The position numbers were made by a program, and so were the translations under genes. DNA of 64,000 nt from Protopterus annectens (lineage: Eukaryota; Chordata; Ceratodontiformes; Protopteridae). Positions 12,401 through 22,511 of this stretch are shown here, piece by piece. The stretch's first letter is position 1. The number at the start of each line of letters is the position of its first letter. Under the pieces are notes generated by a model. That model had not been told where the DNA came from. It saw only the letters and a program-made list of their open reading frames with translations, and did no database searches. The DNA lies in NCBI RefSeq assembly GCF_019279795.1, contig NC_056725.1:1747972126-1748036125 (forward strand), in the 5' to 3' direction.

Positions 12401-13105
12401 TGCTGACCATCTTCTGCAAAGCATTGTGGTCTGTTAACCATGTCCTCTGATGTTAATAGATACCGGATCCCCCTGGAATGACATCAGAAAATAAGCCAAT
12501 TATTAAAACCAGTCATTTTCTGTTCATACTGTAGCATCAGCGTTGGTGATGGCAAAATACTGCTCCATGCAAGGCACATACCTGTCTGTGAAACATAATC
12601 AGAGAGAGACATAATGTCTGTTTTCATATAGTCTAGTGAGGTATGTCTCCAGTCATTTACACCCACATGGACTGTAACAAAATCATATTGGTACTTGTGG
12701 TGCAATGACTTGAGCGCATGCATTATATTGCAAATCCTAGCTCTAGATAGGCAACTGTTATTTTCTCCTTGTTCAACCGGGTGAGAGGAGCATCTCTGTG
12801 TCGTACAATGGAATCCCCTATGACAAAAGTACTAGGTAAAGTGTTTGCTTGTCTTATGGGCTTTGTCCTTGGTGTATTATTGGGTTTATGCTTATATATG
12901 GTGTTAAGTGTTGCTTTTGGTGTATGTTTTAGTGATTGCTGAGGATAAGCTTTGCAGGTTGATGGCCTAGTAGGTCCTTGAGGAGGTTTCTTTTAAGTGC
13001 CTCAGCATAAGGAGGCCTGTGTGTGCGGTGAGCAGTTTGTGTGAAGGATGTGGTTTGCGTCCATTTGACAACCTTGTTTGTAAGTGAGATTTTTGCCTCC
13101 AAGGA
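9448..13105 (-). mobile_element. CR1-family LINE, copy 2, antisense, includes ORF1
   Basis: The most 5'-complete CR1 copy here. In element order: ORF1 from about 13100 (YITSLEAKISLTNKVV, a coiled-coil-like start), an SGNH-esterase domain (12835-12484), the endonuclease start (12278-12042, NLGNVDISA), and the EN/RT linker with NKLHWWNLYFN near 11515. The reverse transcriptase runs 11190-10786 (RNYRPISLTSLICKIME; TSQFGFVKGR) and 10751-10434 (LTKAFDTIS; degraded VTSRVRQGSIL). The C-terminal domain is at 10145-9945 (SALIRPFIEYHAPFGMYL). The 3' end at about 9448 shows the same GCCTAGTAAAATC-CTATGA signature as the other copies. Multiple stops and frameshifts show it is inactive. Confidence 0.88.
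12484..12835 (-). pseudogene. CR1 ORF1 SGNH/GDSL esterase domain, broken
   Basis: Many CR1-clade ORF1 proteins contain an SGNH-hydrolase (esterase) domain of uncertain role in retrotransposition. Here block I reads FVIGDSIVRHRDAP (about 12828-12787), with the nucleophile Ser in GDS. A TAA stops the frame near 12725. The next frame begins MHALKS and contains block III, VTVHVGVNDWRH (GxND, about 12670), then continues to about 12484. Position just upstream of the endonuclease in element order supports ORF1. I do not see a convincing C-terminal DxxH block. One stop separates the two conserved blocks, so the domain is not translatable as a unit. Confidence 0.75.
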
Positions 13106-13144
13106 AGTTATGTATGTAAACAAAAGAAAACAAATGCAGCTACC

Positions 13145-13515
13145 AAAAGTTGGACTTGAGCAAAACCAGTAGCTATCAAAACAAAGAACAGTCCAACTTC
13201 CACAGTCCAAATCATGCACTTTAATAAAAAACAAAAAAAAACATGATTTCAGGGAAAACTCTTCTTCAGATCTAAAAAACATGCATTATTCCTTCCTATT
13301 TCAGCACAATTGTAGCCATTCAATAACGTAAATTAGTTAACACAAGTTAAAGGTATGCTCAATATGTTCTAACATTTCGTTGGTCTGTTGCAATGTTAAG
13401 AACCAATCCAAAATGGTCTCTGCCACGTTGTAACCAAATGAAATTGTAACATACTTAAAAACTAGATGGTCTTAATAAGATCGTGCATAGCCAATCAGAA
13501 GATTCTATTCTTTTG
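13145..13515 (-). repeat. Penelope-associated terminal repeat (minus orientation)
   Basis: On the minus strand it contains the motif TCTGAAGAAG followed by A-rich TTTATTAAAGTGCATG, typical of Penelope-like element ends. The reverse complement matches 20460-20830 over about 360 bp at close to 88 % identity by eye, so the two form an inverted pair about 7 kb apart. Confidence 0.7.
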
Positions 13516-13789
13516 GTAGATAAAACTAGTCTGTGCACATACAAAATATCTCTGTATTCAAATTAAATTATCAGCCCGATATACAACCAGTGAATAGTTA
13601 TAGACCAATCCATGACATTCTCTTTACTTAGATAACCAGTCCAAATCGGTCTCTGAAATTAAAATAACCAATAACAGAAATGGCATCAATGGAATCTTGT
13701 ATACTAAAGCCAACTATCATATGCCTATTGGAATTAGAATATCTGTATAAAATGAACAGAAACAGACCGTACCACCAAAACTGTAATCC

Positions 13790-14725
13790 AAAAGAAACGG
13801 TCGTACCAGCAAACAGGAGAGTGTCCAAAACTGTTTATTGAACCAAATATCACAAGCGCTTTCACCCTAACTCAGTTGTAGGGCTTTATCAAGTGCAAAA
13901 ACAATAAATATGTCAGTTAGCCACCTTTAAATACCTAAATTCAAAAAAAGGCGCCAAATAAAACTTTTTCATATAATTTAAAGTGAAAGCACACACCTCA
14001 ATATTATAAAACTTTCGTAGTGTTAACCACAAAGTAACCTAATACAATCCTACCACATAACTGCAAAAATGAATAAAAATAATGAATGAAAATAAATGAA
14101 TAATTATGATTCTTTAAAATATTCAAAATAATATATAACAGTGCTTTAAAAAATAGTAAATATAAAAAAAAACTAGAAGTTGTATAACTTGATATACATT
14201 TAAGTTGTTCAAAAAACAAAATACATATGAAGTACAAACTATGTATGACATTGTTTATAGTCTCTCTATTTTTGTTATTATAACTTCTCTGCCTTTTTTA
14301 TTAAATAAGGTTTAATAGAAATGTAGTCATTTAGTCCTGGGGGATGGGTGGCATTCAGTCTTAATTGCCAGTAGGTCTCCCTACAACATAACCAATTTTC
14401 CCAGTCTCCCCCTTTAGGGTCTATCGGCACTTGTTCAAGAATTCCAAAACGAAAGCCTGTATGTTTAGGCTGTAATTGTAAATGCTTACTTAGTGCGTTA
14501 TTTGTGTTTCCTTTTCTAATACTGTATAGGTGCTCATAGATACGTTTATTCAACGCCCTCTCTGATTTCCCTACATAGAAACTTGGGCAATCCCTACAGA
14601 GAGCTAAGTACACAATGCCTTTAGTAGAGCCTAAACATACAGGCTTTTGTTTTGGAATTCTTGAACAAGTGCCAATAAACAGTTTTGGACACTCACTCCT
14701 GTTTGCTGGTACGACGGTTTCTTTT
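13790..14725. repeat. 51/53-bp inverted repeat inside Penelope copy B
   Basis: 13790-13840 is the reverse complement of 14673-14725 apart from a 2-base insertion and one mismatch. The right arm lies inside the GIY-YIG frame and codes ETVVPANRSECPKLFIG; the left arm lies in the 3' region. Confidence 0.9.
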
Positions 14726-14775
14726 AAATTGGAATATCTGTATTCATCGCGGGCATAGTACATCATCATCATCAT
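14278..14775 (-). CDS. Penelope-like GIY-YIG endonuclease fragment (165 codons)
   Basis: The GIY-YIG nuclease of Penelope-like retroelements cuts target DNA during integration and lies C-terminal to the RT. This open frame has IVYLALCRDCPSFYVGKSERALNKR (in pieces: IVYLALC, then CPSFYVGKS), giving the two signature strands and the conserved Arg after them. EHLYSIRKGNTNNALSKHL and a late WENWLCCRETYWQLRLN follow; the Glu of the RE-YW helix is the likely metal ligand. The frame opens with a run of Met codons (MMMMM) that is probably not the native start, because the element is truncated upstream. The frame is uninterrupted to its stop at 14278, unusual for this window. Confidence 0.8.
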   Translation of the reverse strand: MMMMMYYARDEYRYSNLKETVVPANRSECPKLFIGTCSRIPKQKPVCLGSTKGIVYLALCRDCPSFYVGKSERALNKRIYEHLYSIRKGNTNNALSKHLQLQPKHTGFRFGILEQVPIDPKGGDWENWLCCRETYWQLRLNATHPPGLNDYISIKPYLIKKAEKL

Positions 14776-16159
14776 GCTGTTATTCTAAATGACTTTCCGA
14801 AAGCAGTCTTTATTATTGAGAGTTGCGAACACAGCATAATTTGCATTTATATAAGACAAATGTTTCTTTCTCTGGCCCAAAAAAATTCAACGGACAATAC
14901 AAGTCAGCAAGTGTTACTGACCAATCCAGAGTGTTTTCTGCACTTTAATAACCAATAAGAGAAGTGGTATAAATAAAATCTCATAGGTTTAGGCAAGATT
15001 TCAGTTGCCAATCAAACGTAAAATATCTGTCTGTGTTCATTGCAGGTAACGCAAAGGGCATGTTTCTTTATTAAATGCCTTTCTTAATGCAGCCTTTCTT
15101 ATTATTAAGTGGCCATCTAAGAACACAGCTCAACTACTCTTGTGTCAGACAGTCAAAATATTTGTCACTTTATTTGGACATATCCATTGCAATGGGTATT
15201 GTAAACCAGTCAAATATTTCTCTCTCTCATAAAATTAACACTTGGATACTTTACTGTGGTAGAACTTGTATTGTGTGATCATTTGAAAACACAACATGAT
15301 TTGCACTTGACTGGAATAAAGTCAGAGCAAATATCTCTTTCTCTGTCCATACTCAGTCCAGTAAATGTTATAAGTCAGAAGGTTGTTGCAAGCTAATCAG
15401 GATCAGTCTGTACACTTCAGTAGCTAATATGAGAAGTGACATAGATGAAATTTTATAGGTTTAGACAGGTTATCAACTTCCAGTCAAGATTAAGCTACCT
15501 GTCCATATTCATCACAAGAGAGGCAAAGTGCTTATTTCATTACATGTATGTTCTTGAATAGCTTTCTAGGTATGGCCTTTGTTATTGGATGGCCGTGTAA
15601 AAGCACAGTTTAATTCCCCTTGTGAAATGAAATCAAAACATATATCTCTTTCTCTGGCCTAACCTGATCCAACAAATGTAAGCCAGTCCTAAATTCCTCT
15701 GTCTTAAAACTATGGATGACTTTAAACCAGTACAAGTCATCCTTATTACTGAATAGACCAACAAGGACGTTGGAGGAGTCTCACAGATTGAATCAACTGT
15801 CGTGCACAAACCAAAAGTGTAATGTGTGTCCATGTTCACTAAGAGTGAAGGAAAAGTCATTTTACATTACTCTGTTATTTACCTATTAAATTCTTGGTAC
15901 CTTGTTAAAAGCCATCTGGGTTCCTTTAAGGCATTTCAGGAGTGTTACAGGCTGCAGTTCAGCCAGCATGTTTTTTATTCAAACCAAGTAAGAACAGATT
16001 GTCTAACTGTATACATTATAATCGGATCGTAGAATATGTTCATTTCTTTGATTATAATAAATCTGTGTTGCAGTTGTATATCAACTCAAAAAAATGTAAT
16101 TTAACATTCTAATATGGCCAACTGAGGATGTGAAATTGGACGTATAAATAATAGCATTT
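14776..16159. repeat. Diverged direct repeats next to Penelope elements
   Basis: Several blocks recur: TTTCTCTGGCC/TTTCTCTGTCC at about 14867, 15340 and 15647; 'AACCAATAAGAGAAGTGG' type blocks at 13672, 14950 and 15420 (more degenerate each time); and AAGTGGCCATCTAAGAACACAG with GGATGGCCGTGTAAAAGCACAG at 15108 and 15588. Spacing is irregular (roughly 300-470 bp). There is no long ORF. It looks like an old tandem array of Penelope terminal/3' sequence, but boundaries are unclear. Confidence 0.5.
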
Positions 16160-16453
16160 CTTGTGAAACAATCCTAAGTGCATTTCTTTGTGCCAGTCCC
16201 AAGCCCGGATAAATGGGGAGGGTTGCGTCAGGAAGGGCATCCGGCATAAAACTTCTGCCAAAAATTACTGATGCGGAGAACTTTTCATAATTGCATACCA
16301 GATCAGTCGAGGCCCGGGTTAACAACGACCGCCACCAGTACTGTTAGCCAACAGGGTGCTGGCGGAAATTGGGCTACTGTTGGCCGAAGGAGAAGAGGAG
16401 GGTGAAGGCATGCCCGAAGTCAGGAAGATAGGAGGAAGGTTAGGAGTGCAGCA

Positions 16454-17098
16454 GTGAGGTTAAGAACTTTGAATGTTGGTAGTATGACTGGTATAGGAAG
16501 AGAGCTAGCTGATATGATGGAGAGAAGGAAGGTTGATATATTGTGCGTGCAAGAGATCAGATGGAAGGGAAGTAAGGCCAGGTGTTTAGGAAATGGGTTC
16601 AAATTGTTTTATCATGGTGTGGATGGCAGGAGAAATGGGGTAGGGGTTATACTAAAGGAACAATATGCCAAGAGTGTTTTAGACGTGAAGAGAGTGTCTG
16701 ACAGAGTGATGTTTATGAAGCTCGAAATTGATGGTGTAATGATGAATGTTGTTAGTGCATATGCTCCACAAGTTGGGTGTGCGATGGATGAGAAAGAGAA
16801 ATTTTGGAGTGAGTTGGATGAAGTTGTGGTGAATGTACCCAAGGGTGAGAGACTAGTGATTGGAGCGGACTTTAATGGGCATGTTGGTGAAGTGAATAGA
16901 GAGGATGAGGAAGTGATGGGTAGGTATGGTGTTAAGGAGAGGAATGCAGAAGGTCAGATGATTGTGGATTTTGCGAAAAGGATGGACATGGCTGTGGTGA
17001 ATACGTATTTTAAGAAGAGGGAGGAGCATAGGGTGACGTACAAGATTGAGGAAGATGCTCACAGGTGGATTATATCCTATGTAGGAGGGCCAGTCTGA
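16454..17098 (+). pseudogene. RTE ORF, endonuclease domain
   Basis: An exonuclease-endonuclease-phosphatase domain that nicks target DNA to prime reverse transcription. Visible motifs in order: LRTLNVGSM at the start (the conserved Asn strand), ILCVQEIRWKG (metal-binding Glu) at about residues 30-40, VVSAYAPQ near residue 98, and IGADFNGHVGE near residue 135 (D-x-N). The frame runs 214 codons from ATG 16454. At about 17090 a frameshift breaks it; coding continues as HRWIDYIL-type sequence in the frame starting at 17065. The start is chosen because it is the first ATG after the 5' UTR and begins the domain directly, as in RTE proteins. Confidence 0.85.
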
Positions 17099-19265
17099 AG
17101 GAGATTGGAGACTGTAAAGTGGTGGCAGGGGAAAGTGTAGTTAAGCAGCATAGAATGGTGGTATGTAGAATGACGTTGGTGATCAAGAAGAGGAGGAGGA
17201 GTGTGAAAGCTGTGCCAAGGATTAAATGGTGGAAGTTAAAAAGGGTGATTGTGAAGTGGAGTTTAGGGAAGAGTTAAGACAGGCATGGGGAGGCAGTGGA
17301 GAGTTACCGAATAGCCGGGTAACTACAGCAGAACTAGTAAGGGTGACTGCTAGAAAGGTGCTTGGTGTGACATCTGGACAGAGGAAGGAGGACAAGGAGA
17401 CCTGGTGGTGGAATGAGGAAGTACAGGAGAGTATACAGAGGAAGAGGCTGTCGAAGAAGAAGTGGGATTGTCAAAGAGATGAAGAAAGTAGACATGAGTA
17501 TAAGGAGATGCGGCGCATGGCAAAGAGAGAGGTGGCGAAAGCTAAGGATAGGGCATATGGAGAGTTGTACGAGAGATTGGACACTAAAGAGGGAGAAAAT
17601 GACCTGTACCGATTAGCTAGACAGAGGGACAGAGCTGGGAAAGATGTGCAGCATGTAAGGGTGATAAAGGATAGTGAGGGAAAGGTAGTCACGAGAGGAG
17701 AGTGTGTTGAGGTAGATGGAAAGAGTATTTTGAGAGGCTGATGAATGAAGAGAATGAGAGAGAGAGAAGGTTGGATGATGTGGGGATAGTGAATCAGGAA
17801 GTGAAACAGATTAGCAAGGAGGAAGTAAGGGCAGCTATGAAGAGGATGAAGAATGGAAAGGCTGTTGGCCCAGATGACATACCAATGGAAGCATGGAGGT
17901 GCTTAGGAGAAATGGCAGTGGAATTTCTAACTAGATTGTTTAATGAAATTTTGGAAAGTTAGAGGATGCCTGAGGAGTGGAGAGAAAGTGTTTTGGTACC
18001 TATCTTTAAGAATAAGGGTGATGTGCAGAGCTGCAGTAACTACAGAGGGATAAAACTGATTAGTCACAGCTTGAAGTTATGGGAAAGAGTAGTGGAAGCA
18101 AGGTTAAGAAGGGAGGTGATGATTAGTGATCAGCAGTATGGTTTCATGCCAGGAAAGAGCACTACAGATGCAATGTTTGCTCTGAGAGTGTTGTTGGAGA
18201 AATACAGAGAAGGTCAGAAGGAGTTGCATTGTGTCTTTGTAGACTTGGAGAAAGCATGTGACAGGGTGCCTAGAGAAGAGTTGTGGTATTGTATGAGAAA
18301 GTCGGGAGTGGCAGAGAAGTACGTAAGAGTGGTACAGGATATGTATGAGGGTAGTGTGACAGTGGTGAGGACTGCAGTGGGAGTGACAGATCCGTTTAAG
18401 GTGGAGGTGGGATTACATCAAGGATCAGCTCTGAGTCCTTTCTTATCTGCAGTGGTGATGGACAGGTTGACAGATGAGATCAGACAGGAGGCCCTGTGGA
18501 CTATGATGTTTGCAGATGACATTGTGATCTGTAGTGAGAGTAGGAATCCAGTTGAGGAGACTCTGGAGAGGTGGAGATATGCTCTAGAGAGCAGAGGAAT
18601 GAAGGTCAGCAGGGCTAAGACAGAATATATGTGTGTAAATGAGAGGGAGGGTAGAGGAATGGTGAGGATGCAGGGAGTAGAGTTGGTAAAGGTGGACGAG
18701 TTTAAGTACTTGGGATCAACAGTTCAGAGTAATGGTGAATGTGGAAGAGAGGTGAAGAAGAGAGTACAGGCAGGGTGGAATGGGTGGAGAAGAGTGTCAG
18801 GAGTGATTTGTGACAGACTGGTTACCAGTAAGAGTGAAAGGGAAGGTCTACAAGAGGGTAGTGAGACCAGCTATGTTATATGGGTTGGAGATAGTGGCAT
18901 TGACAAAAAGGCAGGAGTCAGAGCTGGATGTGGCAGAGTTAAAGATGTTAAGATTTGCAATCGGTGTGACTAGGATGGATAGGATTAGAGATCAGTATAT
19001 TAGAGGGTCAGCTCATGTTGGACAGTTTGGAGACAAAGCAAGAGAGACAAGATTGCGTTGGTTTGGACATGTGCTGAGGAGGGATGATGGGTATATTGGG
19101 AAAAAGATGCTAAGGATGGAGCTCCCAGGTAAGAGGAATAGAGGAAGGCCTAAGATAAGGTTTATGGACATGGTGAGAGAGGACATGCAGGCGTTTGGTG
19201 TGACAGAGCAAAATGCAGAGGATAGGAAGAAATGGAAAGAGATGATCCGCTGTGGCGACCCCTAA
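17065..19265 (+). pseudogene. RTE ORF, linker and reverse transcriptase domain
   Basis: Continuation of the RTE polyprotein over at least four breaks. The linker runs 17065-17741 with ETWWWNEEVQESIQRKR near 17400. The RT fingers start near 17741 with KNGKAVGPDDIPMEAW. There is an in-frame TAG at 17960. MPEEWRESVLVPIFKNKGD and NYRGIKLISH follow, then [15 protein letters not shown], motif A FVDLEKACDRVPRE (normally Y instead of C), motif B GLHQGSALSPFL and the catalytic box MMFADDIVI at about 18507-18533. A frameshift near 18825 leads into the C-terminal region YKRVVRPAMLYGLE, LRWFGHVLRR and RPKIRFMD, ending at 19264. The domain order and FADD box are normal; the breaks make it inactive. Confidence 0.88.
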
Positions 19266-19319
19266 CGGGAAAAGCTGAAAGAGAATGATGATGATGACTT
19301 GCGAAACAATCTGCATCCC

Positions 19320-20464
19320 TTCAGAGCAGGTTTGAGCGGAACATTGCCATTAAACCCTGGCCATTTGTCGGACTGAAGGCTGGCTATCCAGTTCATTTCG
19401 GCAATCTCTGTTCTATTGTCATTATTACTTCCTCTAATATTTTGTGTTATAGTTTAAAGAATCATGAATTTAAAGGTATGCCCTTAATTGGATACCATGT
19501 GCTTTGCTGGTGCATTTTTGATATCTCCTATGCTAATATCCCTATTGTGCTGCAAAGTCCTCTCTTTAAGTTGTCTGTTCATATTGCTGGCATAAAAGCT
19601 GTCACAGCGATGTACATACCACTAAGAAGAGAATGTTCCTGGTTTTACAGTCAGCATACAAGTGTGGGACATTTATTTTATTCAGACTTGGATATGTAAA
19701 CTCATTCCGATCAGCAATATGCTTACATGCTTTGCAAGCACAACATGGAAATGTTCCAACTCTGTTGGACCTGATATTATGTTTTTTACCGTAACAAAAA
19801 TGTTTGAGATTCTTACTGTTCTTAAAAACAAAAATATGGTTTCTCACCTACTATATCTTTAATTGCTTGGTCAGTGGTGAGTAGCTTCCATTTTTCTCTG
19901 ATATCACATATGCAACCAAGATAACTAGAGTAGGTCAGCACTACTCTTGTTCTCTGATCCATTCATCCTTAAGCTGTTACTTTATTGTTCCTTGTTTGAA
20001 AAATGAGGTCTTCCTTTGATCCATACCCTCAGTCACTGATTTTGTATCATCTCATTTTGAAATCATGTGACAGATTTTGTGTGGCTTCAAAAAAAGTCTC
20101 GCCTTGCTTGGCTTCAGAAAAAAATCTTGTCTTGTGTACATAGTATAACAGTTGTTTTTTTCAGAATATTGTGATAGATATGTCCTGGATGCATGCTTGT
20201 TCGATGTAACGAGATATTTTTCCAACATTTTTTACGGAACATTATGGTGTTAATGTTGCCATCTTCTCCAGTGTATAGCATGACGTCCAGGAAATCTATC
20301 TCAAATTCAGATGGCTTCATAGTGAATCTAAGGAGTGATGTGGTTTCTTCCAAATATGAGACAAAATCTTTAAGTTGATCCATAGTGCCTCCCCACAAGG
20401 AAAAACACATCATCCACAAAACATTAATAGTAATTGATATAGTTGGACTGGTTTTGACTACCAA
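19320..20464 (-). mobile_element. Penelope-like element, copy A (RT C-terminus and GIY-YIG)
   Basis: In element order (right to left): the RT C-terminal part at 20464-20114, with LWGGTMDQLKDFVSYLEETT and EIDFLDVMLYTGEDGNINT plus SMHPGHIYHNI, a block characteristic of Penelope RT. Then the linker and nuclease at 19847-19602, with FPCCACKACKHIADRNEF (a Cys-rich finger before GIY-YIG) and CKTRNILFLVVCTSL. The nuclease core continues in another frame to about 19325 (FYASNMNRQLKERTLQHN ... NAPAKHM ... EMNWIASLQSD). The GIY-YIG tyrosine block has decayed (FYAS for FYVG). At least three frame breaks. The RTE element at 16174-19297 separates this copy from its 3' region. Confidence 0.78.
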
Positions 20465-20830
20465 AAGAATATAATCTTCTGATTAGCTATGCACTGTCTT
20501 ACTAAGACCATCTAGTTTTTAAGTATGTTACAATTTCATTTGGTTACAACTTGGCGGAGACCATTTCTGATTGGTTCTTAACATTTCAACAGACCAACAA
20601 AATGGTAAAACATATTGAGCATACCTTTCAACTTGTTTTAATTAATTTACATTATTGATTGGCCATGGTTATGCTTAAATAGGAGGGAATAATGCATGCT
20701 TTTTTAGATTTGAAGAAGGGTTTTTACTTGCAAACACTTATCTGCACCGCATTTCATTTTTTATTTGTTTTTATTAAAATGCATGATTTGGACTGAGGTA
20801 GCCGGACTGTTCTTTGTTTTGAAAGTTACA
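20460..20830 (+). repeat. Penelope-associated terminal repeat (plus orientation)
   Basis: Inverted partner of 13145-13515. It shows TTTGAAGAAGGGTTTTTAC near 20708 and a TTTTATTAAAATGCATG block near 20770. It abuts the 5' side of the antisense Penelope copy A head to head. Confidence 0.7.
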
Positions 20831-21871
20831 TATGTACATTTCTCTCATACTGTTAGCTTCTTTAAGGATTAAGAGGTTGTCTGAGTACATGAAACAATTT
20901 CTGCATTGTCTCAGGATGCCCATATATACCAAACTGGCCACAGACATTAGGAAATGACAAATGCATGTGTCTGGACCTGTATTAGGCATGGGTTATTATG
21001 GTTTAGGGATTTGGTTTTACAGGGGTCACCTGAGTGGTGTCAGGTTAAGGCTAGATGTTAGATAGTTTTATATTCTGTTATTAGTGCTGTTAGCCTAGCT
21101 AACTAGTTGCCCTAAGCTTAACTCCATGTAAAGCTTTTCTCTGTATTACAGATTAAAGTCATAAATACTAGTTTTGTAGGTAAATTTTACAGTCTAAAGT
21201 GTTTGATACAATACAGGGCACTGCTAATTGCTGATGTGTGGTGAGCAGCTCTGCGCAAACATGCTTATTTTATAGCAAACAGAAAAAAGGTAAAAACTAA
21301 CTTCTGTGCCCACTGATCAATAAACGACTACACTTTGAGCTCCCTGGAGTGCCTCCCAGCTCAAAAAAAAAAACAGATAAACACTTTCTGTCACAAGATG
21401 GATGATCTGGAATTCCTTAATGTAAAAGTACAGTAAACCTAGTTCTCAAGTGCAGATTAACATCAAACAACTAATTCAATGGCTAATTCTGCCCTTCTTC
21501 GTTGTAGGGATAACAACTTTGTCCACAATATGTCTACATTATGGTACATAGGCTTAGTGCTTTCTGACTGGTGCCTTCTGACTGGTGCCAAGTAGTGCAT
21601 GCATTTTAATTAGTACATTTTGGTGCATACCCAAAGAATATCTGGATGGTTTTATAGTCTTAGCAAGTTTCCAGGAATATGAATTCCTGAACAGTTTCAG
21701 TGGCCTCTGTTGGTGAGATGATTTGGCAAATGCAGACACCATGGTAAGTATGCTGTGCTTCCACTAAAGATTAAATTTGATTTCTAGATCTGAAGTTACT
21801 AATTTTCTGCTAAATCTCTTTGCAGTGAGAATTCTTAGAGAATTTTCCACTGTGAATTGTTTCTGTACACC
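20831..21871. other. Unannotated intronic sequence
   Basis: About 1 kb without a recognisable gene or repeat. I looked for the next upstream IGF2R exon here and did not find it. Confidence 0.4.
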
Positions 21872-22137
21872 ATTTGTGGTGCAGCAGTTAGCATTGTTGT
21901 CTCACAGCAAGAGGTTCTCCCATTCAATTCTCAGCTGGAGCGCCTTCTGTGTGGAGTCTGCATGTCCTTCCTGCGGTCATGTGACATTTAAAGACATGCA
22001 GGTAGGTGTGCGCATGAATGGGTGTGCCTTATTTGAAGGTTGGGCATCGGGCTGGCAACTTGGCACCGTAAAAATCCACTGCCAATCATTAGCGGACCGG
22101 AGTTCCGCTGTGGTGACCCCTAACCGGGAAAAGTAGT
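21872..22137 (+). mobile_element. tRNA-derived SINE with RTE-like 3' tail
   Basis: The head has a pol III A-box-like block GTGGTGCAGCAGTTAGC (21876-21892) and a decayed B box ending CATTCAATTCTC (21920-21931), as in tRNA-derived fish SINEs. The body contains TGTGTGGAGTCTGCATGTCC, found in many such SINEs. The tail CCGCTGTGGTGACCCC then TAACCGGGAAAAG (22107-22135) matches the last bases of the RTE LINE ending at 19297. This suggests it used RTE machinery. No flanking duplication was clear to me. Confidence 0.8.
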
Positions 22138-22149
22138 GGTAATTGGTAG

Positions 22150-22503
22150 GATGTACCCAGGGCTAGAGCAGAAGCATATCCATTAGTTGGTTAAGTAGGA
22201 CTTAAGAATGTTCTTAAAGTTATGTATGTTTTCTAGTGATCTGATATCTACAGGAAGGGTATTCCATATTCTTGTGACGGCAGTAGAGTTAGAGGGACAC
22301 CCAGAGTTATATTTACATTTAGAAATTTCAACTAGTGCTTTGTCCACTACTTCTTAGTGGACGATTGCTGGTATAGTGGTGTAATAGTCCTTATAGGGCT
22401 GGGTGTTTTTGGGTTGATAGAGGATTTGGTGGGCTGTTATAACTTGGTTAAAGGTTAACCGGTTTGGTAATTCCACCCAGGATAGCTTTTTAAGGGACTG
22501 GCA
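22150..22503 (-). pseudogene. LINE ORF2 C-terminal end (CR1/L2-like)
   Basis: On the minus strand the translation reads STAVTRIWNTLPVDIRSLE then NFKNILKSYLTN and a stop at about 22187. This is the conserved last segment of CR1/L2-type ORF2 proteins ('R.WN.LP..I...... FK..L...L'). It is truncated at its 5' side by element M2. Upstream frame text (HQILYQPKNTQPYKDYYT) is less conserved. Confidence 0.6.
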
Positions 22504-22511
22504 ACGGCGGG

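Larger units (their letters stand above)
13790..14775 (-). mobile_element. Penelope-like element, copy B (3' part)
   Basis: Contains the C-terminal GIY-YIG endonuclease frame (14775-14278) and a 3' region that on the minus strand reads GATAAAGCCCTACAAC then GAAAGCGCTTGTGATA, the usual Penelope terminal pattern, at 13890-13840. The RT domain is absent, so this is a 5'-truncated copy. A near-perfect inverted repeat links 13790-13840 to 14673-14725. Confidence 0.75.
16174..19297 (+). mobile_element. RTE-clade LINE, near full length, copy 1
   Basis: A 3.1-kb non-LTR element flanked by a 14-bp target duplication with one mismatch (CTTGTGAAACAATC at 16160-16173, CTTGCGAAACAATC at 19298-19311). The 5' UTR holds the GGGCATCCGGCATAAAAC-type block found in many fish and amphibian RTE elements. 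One long ORF (16454-19264) encodes an AP-like endonuclease and a reverse transcriptase. The 3' end is short: CCGCTGTGGCGACCCC, then AACGGGAAAAGC and a (GAT)n tail. The insertion point lies just after the stop codon of the antisense Penelope copy A, so the RTE is the younger element. Confidence 0.92.

Noticed and set aside
21876-21931. Functional tRNA gene
   Set aside because: A-box and B-box are present but no cloverleaf can be drawn, the B box is decayed, and a SINE body and tail follow.
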